Shown here in pieces: positions 7,851-17,562 of a stretch of DNA of 64,000 nucleotides. This stretch comes from Nematostella vectensis (Eukaryota; Cnidaria; Anthozoa; Actiniaria; Edwardsiidae), in the NCBI RefSeq assembly GCF_932526225.1, contig NC_064035.1, positions 20,821,969-20,885,968 on the forward strand. The letters run 5' to 3'. The translations under genes and the position numbers were made by a program. Below the pieces are notes generated by a model. It had not been told where the DNA came from. It ran no database searches and worked only from the letters and a program-made list of their open reading frames with translations. Every line of letters starts with the position of its first letter. Position 1 is the stretch's first letter.

Positions 7851-10381
7851 GCATGGCTACAGACTCGAAAACCGTCACAGTAGTTTCGCTGAATGGGAAG
7901 AATTACCCTACATGGAAAGTAGTGTCGGATGGCTCTAATGAGAGACGGACTTTGGGACATTGTCATCGCTAAGGAAGTTGCACCCGCTCAGACGGAACGG
8001 CAAAATCCCTCAGTGGTGGAGAATATTTTGTCACATTTATTGATGAAAAGACTCACTACGTGTGGGTATATATCCTGAAGCGCAAGGACGAGGTCTTCCA
8101 TAAGTTCCTGGAGTGGAAAGCAGTGGAGGAAAAGTCTACTGGAAAAAGACTGAAAATCCTGCGCACGGATAATGGAGGAGAATACACCTCAGCAGAATTT
8201 GAAAGCTACCTGAAATCTGAGGGTGTGCGACGTCAACTAACGATCCCGAAAACACCTGAACAGAACGGAGTAGCTGAAAGGATGAACAGAACTCTGGTAG
8301 AAACTGTGAGGTCGATGTTAGCAGACGCGGAGCTGCCACCTATGTTCTGGGCAGAAGCATTATCGACAGCGGTGTATCTGAGAAACAGAAGTCCAACCAA
8401 AGCGCTGAAGTACATGACTCCGTACGAATCATGGACAGGCGAAAAACCCAATGTTGAGCACTTGCGCACTTTTGGGTGCACGGCATACGCACACGTGCCG
8501 AAAGATGAAAGAAAGAAGTTGGACTCCAAAGCTAAGAAGTGCATACTACTTGGATACGGCGAAGAAACCAAAGGATACAGACTCTATGACCCTGAGAAGC
8601 GACTCGTGTTTTACAGCCGAAATGTCGTTTTGAGTGAAGAAAAGGAAGGTGAAGTTAAGGAGGAGTCGAAGGCAGAACAAAAAGTTAAAGAAGAAGAACG
8701 CCTCGTAGAGTTTGACTGCCTCCCAGGAGAGTCTGAAACCACGGATGAAAAAGACGAGCAGCCTCAATCACGCCGATCAACCAGAAAGACAAAGCCACCT
8801 GACTACTATGGCGAGTGGGCAACAGTAGCAAATGCTAAGCTGAGACAACCCAAGACAGCAAAAAAAGCCTTAGCTTGTTACGACAAAGCAAAATGGCGGG
8901 AAGCAATGAACAAGGAACTTGAGTCGATGAAACAGAACGAAGTCTGGGATCTTGTTGAGCTCCCAAAAGACAGAAAGCCAGTGGGAAGCAAGTGGGTGTT
9001 CAAGCTCAAGACCGATGCTGACGGAAACATTGAGAGGTACAAGGCCCGACTCGTGGCACAAGGGTACGCGCAGCAGTACGGACTTGACTATGACGAGACG
9101 TTTTGCCCTGTCGCCAGATTTGAGTCAGTACGCACAGTTATCGCCATGGCAACACAGCATGGTTTACAGTTACAACAGATGGATGTAACAACTGCATTCC
9201 TGAATGGAGAACTACAAGAGGAAGTCTACATGAAACAGCCAGAGGGTTTTGTAGTCAAAGGCAAAGAACATTTAGTTTGTAAACTAAACAGAAGTATCTA
9301 CGGCTTAAAGCAGTCTCCTCGATGCTGGAATCCCGTACTAGACAACAAGCTAAAGAAGATGGGGTTCGCTCAAACCACTGGGGACCCTTGTATCTACACA
9401 GCCCTTGAGGGAGAGATGTTTATAATAGCCGTGTATGTTGCCGATATACTACTGGCCGGTAAAAGCGGCAAGCGCATGACTGAAGTCAAGCAAGCCCTCT
9501 CCAAACTGTTCAAGATGAAAGACATGGGCGAGCTGCATCATTTCTTGGGAGTGAAAGTAATCCAGAAACCAGAAACCGGAGAGCTATGGATTGGTCAGTC
9601 GACATACGTGAAAGGTGTCTTAGAGAAGTTTGGTATGGAAAACTCAAAACCAATCAGTACACCAGTCAACGCAAGCACGAAGCTAGTCAAAGCTACAAAT
9701 GACTACGAGAAGAAAGACCACACCCAATACCAGTCAGCGGTTGGTAGTCTGCTATTCCTGTCAACTAGAACAAGACCTGACATTGCATTTGCCGTCAGCA
9801 ACGTTGCACAATTCTGCGCATAGCCGACAAAAGAGCACTGGACAGCTGTTAAGCGCATCCTGCGTTATTTGAATGGAACAAGAGACTTAGGTCTACTCTA
9901 CAGCAAAGACGAGGCAAAAGAGTGCATAGGATACTCTGACGCAGACTGGGCTGGAGACCTAGACAACCGCAGATCTACATCTGGATATATGTTCCAGATG
10001 GGAGGAGCAGCGATTAGCTGGAGAAGCAAGAAACAAACATGCGTACTATCTCGACTGCAGAAGCAGAGTACATGGCACTAGCCAGCGCAGCTCAAGAAGC
10101 GATATGGATTCAGCAACTTCTATCAGATCTTAAACTGAAATATATTTTGCTATTGTGATTTATGAAGATAATCAGTCCGCCATCTGCATGACCAAGAATC
10201 CACAGTTTCATAGATTTTTTAGATATCAAGCTTCATTTTGTTCGCGAGCAAGTGAGTAATGGCGTCCGTGAAATTAAGTATTGCAAGACAGAAGATATGA
10301 TTGCTGATATGTTAACTAAAGGTCTGAGTCAACTACAGTTTTCAAAGCTACGGAACAAGGCTGGAGTTAAGCCAGTTATTG
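7851..10381 (+). pseudogene. Ty1/copia polyprotein with internal deletion, stop, frameshifts and altered RT active site
   Basis: The remains of gag start at an ATG at 7851 (MATDSKTVTVVSLNG...), with a one-base frame change after about 18 codons. Around 8000 the gag part is joined directly to the integrase core, so most of gag, the protease and the integrase N-terminus are missing. The longest open frame is 8060-9823: integrase catalytic core with RTDNGGEYTS and PEQNGVAERMNRTL (the later acidic residues of the DDE triad), a charged linker, and reverse transcriptase from about 8880. The RT box that is normally YVDD reads YVAD (codon 9440-9442), losing a metal-binding Asp. TAG at 9821-9823 replaces the Lys expected in the conserved C-K-P-T-K-E-H-W stretch. 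RNase H continues after it in the same frame with ADWAGD, and a frameshift follows near 10048. The copy cannot be autonomous. It lies between two LTRs. Confidence 0.92.
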
Positions 10382-10399
10382 GATAGTTCACTTGCGATT

Positions 10400-10408
10400 G
10401 AGGAGGAG
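10400..10408 (+). other. Polypurine tract of the copia element
   Basis: GAGGAGGAG immediately precedes the 3' LTR start, in the position from which plus-strand DNA synthesis is primed in LTR elements. Confidence 0.6.
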
Positions 10409-10742
10409 TGTTGGAAAATCACTCTATGCGAACTCTCCTGAACTATACGATACGGACAAATAACAGCGACTCATAATGACTCAGCATGATTTAGTATCAA
10501 TCTAGATATTTTCAGAATAGAACATGCCGTCGATCTATTCTTAGGAACAATGATGTAATGTTTACTTCTAGAACATTCCGTCGATCTATTCTTAGGAACA
10601 ATGATGTAATGTCTACTTCTAGAACATTCCGTGACATGTATATAAGCAGCTCGATCGCTGAGATCCTCACTTGTGTTTTCGACCTGGTTCAACTACTGAT
10701 TAAAGATTGATTTAAAGAATCAAGACGTCTTCATCTCATTCA
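10409..10742 (+). repeat. 3' LTR of the copia retrotransposon
   Basis: Starts TGTTGGAAAATC like the 5' LTR and matches it, but has only three of the 51-bp units: a degenerate one at 10515-10527 and perfect heat-shock elements at 10566-10578 and 10617-10629. A short segment before the TATA-downstream end is also missing, and the 3' end is shortened to ATTCA. Flanking bases are not a direct repeat of those before 7286. Confidence 0.88.
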
Positions 10743-11130
10743 ATGTGTGTATGCTAGTGTGCTTTTAAAGTCCACATTTATGTATACATACTCGCAAGGA
10801 TAGTTTGGCTATCCGACGGAGTTTTAGACTTGCAAAGGTCGCATGCGTAATCCGCACAATTGGCATCACGCTAGCCCGGTCGCAGCTCTAGATCCCACAT
10901 GGATCTAAGCTGTGGTTTAAAGCACTTCGTTCGAGTCGAAGTCGCCCTGCAGTTTTTTGCCGATGAAGTTTAACTGAGGCAAACCGGCTATGCCATGCAG
11001 ATGAGTCCTAATAAGGACGAAACAGCTGTCCATGGTTGCCGAACTGCGCGGGTGATAGACTGTGCTAGCGTCCCGTCTTGGCCCAAATAGTGCCAATGTG
11101 TGTATGCTAGTGTTCTTTTAAAGTCCACAT
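10743..11130 (+). mobile_element. Retrozyme: one complete unit plus a partial one, right of the copia insertion
   Basis: One full 351-bp unit in plus orientation followed by about 38 bp of the next, ending at TCCACAT. Homologous to the minus-strand array at 821-3780. Together with 7083-7285 it is the target into which the copia element went; about 95 bp of the interrupted unit is missing between the two flanks. Confidence 0.8.
10984..11041 (+). ncRNA. Hammerhead ribozyme on the plus strand (core U4 changed)
   Basis: Stem I CCATG/CATGG with outer CGGC/GCCG, stem II GTCC/GGAC with loop TAATAA, GAAA at 11019-11022, stem III loop AGCT and triplet GTC are all intact. The first core block reads CAGATGA (10998-11004) instead of CTGANGA, changing an invariant base, so it is predicted inactive. 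The truncated partner at 7281 carries the same CAGA change, so the change predates the copia insertion. Confidence 0.82.
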
Positions 11131-11420
11131 CTATAAAACTATATCACTCTGCCAAATTTCATAAATGTTCCATAAATTCGAACGATCCGTCACTTTTTAT
11201 GCACCATTTTCTTGCACTATAAAAATCTTGACCAATCAGCATGTGCAATTTCTTATATCCACATGGGAAATTATACTATTAGTACTATTAACCACTATTG
11301 TTTGATTGCATGCTTTGGTAAGGTAATGGCCCAAACAATGTCAAAATGGTCAATAGTCAACATGAGGGAGTACCCTGCAGGGACCCAGAGCATTGTAAAT
11401 GTTGCATTCAATCCACAAGT
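11131..11420. other. Spacer without a recognised feature
   Basis: AT-rich DNA, no coding evidence beyond short frames. Confidence 0.4.
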
Positions 11421-11688
11421 TGGCCAATAACATTTCTTCGATCTTAGGTTTATCAACAGTCATGGCTATTTTTTGTATTCTGTTGTATTCTACAAACCCG
11501 AGTATCGTCTCCTACGCGATTACCCGCTCCACGGCTGAGCGCCCCCACCTGTTGGCCAATAACATTTCTTTGATCTTAGGTTTTCCAACAGTCATGGCTA
11601 TTTTTTGTATTCTGTCTGTTGTATTCTACAAACCCGAGTATCGTCTCCTACGCGATTACTCGCTTCACGGCTGAGCGCCCCCACCTGT
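11421..11688. repeat. Two-copy tandem duplication of about 132-136 bp
   Basis: TGGCCAATAACATTTCTT... to ...GCGCCCCCACCTGT occurs at 11421-11552 and again at 11553-11688. The copies differ by a few substitutions and a four-base TCTG insertion, so the duplication is recent. Confidence 0.9.
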
Positions 11689-12027
11689 CAAAGAGTTTGA
11701 TGAAAAGACAAAAGGTATCTTTATACACCTATTTCCAAGATGGGTGCACTCGAGAATTCATGTGTCGTAACTCGCGGTGGTTCATGGGTAACGTATAAAC
11801 TACAGAACCATTATATTTAAAAGCCATGTGAATTTTCATAAGAACATAAACAAGAATTCTACAGTTTTTGAAACCTGTATTTGTATTTTATTATTTAATA
11901 TATATATATGGGTGTTTTATATGTCAAATCCACCAATCACGGCGATGCGTTCATGTGCGAACGCAGTGGATTAAAAAAGATAGAGTTTTATCGCCGGTTC
12001 TCATTTCTTCGCCCCAGTGCACCTCAG
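11689..12027. other. Spacer without a recognised feature
   Basis: Unique DNA; short open frames only, none with a recognisable protein. Confidence 0.4.
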
Positions 12028-12212
12028 CCTTTGCACGCGCTACAAATTGACCCCGAATGAGAGCCCTTTGCACGCGCTACAAATTGACCCCGAATGAGAG
12101 CCCTTTGCACGCGCTACAAATTGACCCCGAATGAGAGCCCTTTGCACGCGCTACAAATTGACCCCGAATGAGAGCCCTTTGCACGCGCTACAAATTGACC
12201 CCGAATGAGAGC
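12028..12212. repeat. 37-bp tandem repeat, five copies
   Basis: CCTTTGCACGCGCTAC followed by AAATTGACCCCGAATGAGAG, repeated five times with almost no change, so recently expanded or homogenised. Confidence 0.93.
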
Positions 12213-12342
12213 AGGCTAGGTTAAAACAAGGGGGGCTAGACACTGGTGCAGGGGACAGTTGTTGCGGAAAAGTGCTGGGGTCGATGCTAGGGGTGGATTC
12301 ACTGGGTATAGCCCAGTGAAGTCAGCGGTTTGTATTTTTATT

Positions 12343-12517
12343 GATCCTTGCAAGAGAGCATAAGATAAGAGAGGGACACTTTGGAATCACCCGCGCGCCA
12401 TGTCGATTCTGGCTATTTTCAGTAACCACCACTAAAAATAGCCAGATTCGAAATCGACATGGCGCGCGGGTAATACCAAAGTGTCTCTCTCTTATCTTAT
12501 GCTCTCTTGATCCTTGC
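12343..12517. mobile_element. Foldback MITE of 157 bp with a 9-bp target duplication
   Basis: Bases 12352-12508 form a near-perfect inverted repeat: AAGAGAGCATAAGATAAGAG at the left is matched in reverse complement at the right, and the arms continue through CCGCGCGCCATGTCGAT to a short centre around 12428. GATCCTTGC flanks both ends (12343-12351 and 12509-12517). A 9-bp duplication would fit a Mutator-like element and 8 bp a hAT-like element; the exact end is ambiguous by one base. It encodes no protein. Confidence 0.82.
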
Positions 12518-15500
12518 GATGATATAGATTGGTTTTTCAGCTTACTGCTCACTGTGATTACTCGTGGTAATGCATGGGTTAAGTACCCTACGTGCTTAAT
12601 GCCAGGTTCTTAAAAATAAGCCACGATAAGTTGGATCCGATAAGTTTTCAGCCCCCTCTTGCCGTCGCTTGGCATTCTTTTGTGGTGCTTCTCTTATAAC
12701 AACTAAATAAACATTTCGAAAAAGATACCCTATCTTAAACAGGGTTAAAGATTGATGGCAACGCACAGGTTCTGGGGCAGGTTGTTAGCCCTTAAGGTAA
12801 GGTTATTTCTCTAGATTCCTTAAATTAAACAAATATGACACATGTTTATGCAGAGGTCACTCCTGTAAGAAAATTCCCGACACTGATTCATCAAGCAGGT
12901 GGTAAATGGATATGGTGGGGCGAGAGTGACTCTATTTTCCACCAAATCCACTGGAAAATGAAACATTACCTTTCTAAGCTCAAACGACTTAAAGATTGTG
13001 TTAAGGAAAGTGATTTATATAGGGTACATTTAAGTCCATGCAGATATTATTATCCACCTGAATGAAATGATCTTTTTGTGTGTTCTGTCTGTTCTTCTCC
13101 TGTTTGTTTTTGAACATCCGGGGATCCAAGATTCTCGAGGGGGGTGGGGAAGGGACAAAGGGTGTGTTGAGGGGTTGGGCAGAGGCATCATCTGGGATTG
13201 AGGCCAAAAAACTTTGAGGACGAAAAATATTATGCTTTACGTCAATGTTTCACGGGTACTTAATGCTGATACTAAGAACTAATGAAAGCGCATCACCCTC
13301 CCCCCCCCCCCCCCCCCCCCCCCGCCGCCCGGACCCACAAGCAAAGCAGAAAAACGTAGTAATGACGTGATAAACACAATATTTTTTTAATCCTGCTTTA
13401 TTATCATGAAAGACTTTCCTAACGTCAAAATTTTAAAATGATCGAATTGATCGATGGAGCCTCTGACCTTGTAGCATCACTTTCTTTACTTATGGGATAA
13501 TCATGGATCAAATTTTCGCGGCTAATTTTCTCTCGTTAGTCCCCTCAGGATCTTTCAGCAAAAAGGGAAAACGGGATATACTCTGTACTACATCTCTTTT
13601 CGTTTGCCTACAACAAATCATGAAATGGTAAAGTTAAAAGATACCATAAATCAAAGCATAATTCATTTTATTAAAGAAACTAAGTGATAACACCACAGGT
13701 TAGCATAGAAAAAAAAAAAAGAAAAAACATTTCGACAACGGCTATTGGAAACGCGAGTCTTCACTGAAAAGAATTTTTACCCTATTCAAATGAGACACAT
13801 TGAAGCCCCGGTGACATAGAATTTACAGTAAAAGAATAACTAGAATCACTAACCTTTTGATTGACACACGTATGATTCTATATTTTTGGTGATAATAACT
13901 TGAGTATAATTATTAATGATTGCGCATCAAAAGCCTAAATTTTCGTTAATTGACAGGAAATGTAGCACTTTAGCGATGGCAGCGGAACTGATCACGATAG
14001 GCGCGGGGACCTTGCAACAATAGGCAGGATGTTTGAAGAAAAATGAATTGATTTTATAATGAGATCATTCAATGTGGAAATTGCTTTTTCTCTCTGTTTG
14101 GATTTTATCGGAGATTGGTAATTCTAGCTCAAAGCGAACATTGATTTGTTGGCAAGCCATGTTATTTTGTCGTGGTTTTCTCGTTTTTCTGATAGCGTTC
14201 AATTCCGTCCTTCGGAGTATATATCTTTTTACAAACATGAAAGGAAGCTTAGAAAATCGCCTTTTTTTCAATCTTATGAAGTAAATGCGTTGAAATGATC
14301 ATTGCGAAAAGCATTGTGTGTATCATTCATTTTTCAGCAAGGCAGCCAATATTGTGTATTGTTTTGACGATTTCCTTTTCCTTCAAGACAAGCTTTCCAG
14401 CTTCCTCCAGTTATGTGTGCTTTCTGGCATCACGCACGTCACAAAGTCACCGGATTTGAGAGCTATAGAGCAGGCAAACCACACGAGTGAGCTATCATTT
14501 ATCATGCGTAGTTTCCGTGTTAAGTTTAAAAAAGGGCAGACGAGTTAATCAGGTGTGTCTCGCGTTTCACGTCAAACTAACTGCGACACTTTTCAGAGTA
14601 TCGGGTGAGAAGGGGCGATAAGGTAATAAGTTTTTGCGGATGTGATGTAACCGAATTTGTAACCGAAGCCAGCTGTTTTAAAACCAAATGCTGGAGGTAA
14701 GAGCTAAAAGCACAAGTAAACCACTCATTCACTCCTTCACAACCTCTGGTATCAAGCCGCCCTGCGACTCAGAAAGGTACGTTTACCGCGAAATAACCAT
14801 TGAGCATTTCTTTATACTTTATACCTTATAGTGGAAAAAAGCTGCTCAAAATATCAAAACTGTAACTTTATCTATCTTTAGTCTTTTTATCTTTTTACCA
14901 GTAATGACACTTTGTGTAGCCGTCTTGCACTTATAAATTCAATCTCAAAAAGTCGCTAATATGATTTGAAAAAGGGTTTTCATGTCTCGCATGTCAGATA
15001 TTTCACATTCAATTAATTGTAATTTACTGCAATACGAATCAATTGTGTCTTTATTTTTAAATCCGGTCGGTAATTTCGCTTATTCACAAGAATGAATAGT
15101 ATATTGTCTCTATAAAGAGCGGACTCCAAAAGGGCAGAATACAACACTCTTCACTTTACTAATGGTTTCTAGCAATAGAGCGAATGTATAATGCTCGATT
15201 ATTATAGCCTGCTAAGATTCAAGACTAGGGATCTTATTCCTAAATTGGTAGGGAAAATAACTCCAAGTCCCTTTTAAGCATACAGTGGGCAGTGCTTCAA
15301 TAGCAGAGTAAACGACCACTGTTATTAGCATTTAAATACAGGACGTACCTTGAATCTAAACGATAAATATTACTTGGGATGGTTTTTGAGATTTTGGTAG
15401 GGTGTGTGAGGGTTGAGAGGAGCTGAGGGCGGCAGATGGTAGGTGATGGTCGAGTCCTTCGACTGACAGATGTACAATGTATAAATAATGGCCCGGAGTA

Positions 15501-15630
15501 CAGTTTCTTTCCTTGTTCTTTTGTTCAAATTGTAAACGAACTTGAGAGTTAAAATTTATTCGAACACTTCCTTCCTATAGATTAAAAGCGCTTCACTCGA
15601 AGTGGACACTAAATTTTGCTCTCTGTCTGG
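12518..15630. other. Intergenic DNA, no gene recognised
   Basis: AT-rich with scattered short frames. A run of 24 C lies at 13300-13323, and an A-rich run at about 13710-13725. The frames of 60-76 codons here have no signal peptide, motif or splice context that I can support. Confidence 0.4.
13300..13323. repeat. Poly-C tract (24 bases)
   Basis: Uninterrupted C run. Its length may be affected by sequencing slippage. Confidence 0.9.
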
Positions 15631-15639
15631 AAAGGGATA

Positions 15640-17562
15640 CAAAGGGTGTGGAAGTGGGGAGGGATATCAAAGGGTAAGAAAGGGGGGAGGGATAGCAAAT
15701 GGTAAGAAAGGGGGGATAGCAAAGGTTACGAAAGGGGTGATATATCAAAGGGTAAGATAGGGGAGAGGGATACTAAAGGGTAAGAAAGGGCACAAGATAG
15801 GGGAGAGGGATAGCAAAGGTTAAGAAAGAGGGGATATCAAAGGGTAAGAAAGGGGGGATAGCAAAGGTTACGAAAGGGGGGGATTATCAAAGGGTTAGAT
15901 AGGGGAGAGGGATAGCAAAGGGTAATGAGGGGGGGAGGGGTAGCAAAGGGTAAGAAAGGGGGAGGGATAGAAAAGGGTAAGAAAGGGGGGAGTGATAGCA
16001 AAGAGAGAGGGATAGCAAAGTGTAAGAAAGGGGGGAGGGATATCAAAGTGTAAGAAAGGGGGGAGGGATATCAAAGGGTAAAAAGGGGGAAGGGATATCA
16101 AAGGGTAAAAAGGGGGGAGGGGTAGCAAAGGGTAAGAAAGGGGGGAGGGATAGCAAAGTGTAAGAAAGGGGGAGTGATAGCAAAGGGTAAGAATGGGGGA
16201 GGGATAGCACAGGGTAAGAAGGGGGGAAGGGATAGCAAAGGGTAAGAAAGGGGGGAGTGATAGCAAAGGGGGAGGGATAGCAAAGGGTAAGAAAGGGGGG
16301 AGGGATAGCAAAGGGTAAGAAAGGGGGGAGTGATAGCAAAGGGTAAGAATGGGGGAGGGATAGCACAGGGTAAGAAGGGGGGAAGGGATAGCAAAGGGTA
16401 AGAAAGGGGGGAGTGATAGCAAAGGGGGAGGGATAGCAAAGGGTAAGAAAGGGGGGAGGGATAGCAAAGGGTAAGAAAGGGGGGAGTGATATCAAAGGGT
16501 AAGAAAGGGGGGAGTGATAGCAAAGGGTAAGAAAGGGGGAAGGGATAGCAAAGGGTAAGAAAGGGGGGGATAGCAAAGGGTAGGAAAGGGGGGAGTGATA
16601 GCAAAGGGGGAGGTATAGCAAAGGGTAAGAAAGGGGGGAGGGATAGCAAAGGGTAAGAAAGGGGGGAGTGATAGCAAAGGGGGAGGTATAGCAAAGGGTA
16701 AGAAAGGGGGGGATAGCAAATGGTAAGAAAGGGGGAAGGGATAGCAAAGGGTAAGAAAGGGGGGAGGGATAGCAAAGGGTAAGAAAGGGGGGAGTGATAG
16801 CAAAGGGTAAGAAAGGGGGGAGTGATAGCAAAGGGTAAGAATGGGGGGAGGGATAGCAAAGGGTAAGAAAGGGGGAGGGATAGCAAAGGGTAAGAAAGGG
16901 GGAAGGGTAGCAAAGGGTAAGAAAGGGGGGAGGATAGCAAAGGGTAAGAAAGGGGGGAGTGATAGCAAAGGGTAAGAATGGGGGGAGTGATAGCAAAGGG
17001 TAAGAATGGGGGGAGGTATAGCAAAGGGTAAGAAAGGGGGAGGGATAGCAAAGGGTAAGAAAGGGGGGAGGGATAGCAAAGGGTAAGAAAGGGGGAGGGA
17101 TAGCAAAGGGTAAGAAAGGGGGAGGGATAGCAAAGGGTAAGAAAGGGGGAGGGATAGCAAAGGGTAAGAAAGGGGGAAGGGTAGCAAAGGGTAAGAAAGG
17201 GGGGAGGATAGCAAAGGGTAAGAAAGGGGGAGGGATATCAAAGGGTAAGAAAGGGGGGAGGGATAGCACAGGGTAAGAAAGGGGGGAGGGGTAGCAAAGG
17301 GTAAGAAAGCGGGGAGGGATAGCAAAGGGTAAGAAAGGGGGAAGGGTAGCAAAGGGTAAGAAAGGGGGAAGGGTAGCAAAGGGTAAGAAAGGGGGAAGGG
17401 TATCAAAGGGTAAGAAAGGGGGGAGGAATATCAAAGGGTAAGAAAGGGGGGAGGAATATCAAAGGGTAAGAAAGGGGGAAGGGTATCAAAGGGTAAGAAA
17501 GGGGGGAGGAATATCAAAGGGTAAGAAAGGGGGAAGGGTAGCAAAGGGTAAGAAAGGGGGGG
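15640..17562. repeat. Purine-rich minisatellite of about 1.9 kb (unit 25-27 bp)
   Basis: About 70 copies of a unit close to GGGATAGCAAAGGGTAAGAAAG followed by a run of five to seven G. Variants (ATATC, GTGATAG, GGTAG) are interspersed and there are larger shared blocks, for example 16180-16330 and 16340-16460. The plus strand is almost pure purine with G runs at regular spacing, so G-quadruplex or triplex formation is plausible. The minus strand is open in several frames for up to 463 codons because the period is often a multiple of three; the peptide is only the repeated word LPFAIPPPF and I do not treat it as a gene. Confidence 0.97.

Noticed and set aside
15837-17434. Long minus-strand open frames of up to 463 codons with Pro/Phe/Leu-rich repeats
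   Set aside because: They are the translation of a 25-27 bp purine/pyrimidine minisatellite, open in several frames at once; there is no start context, signal or unique domain.
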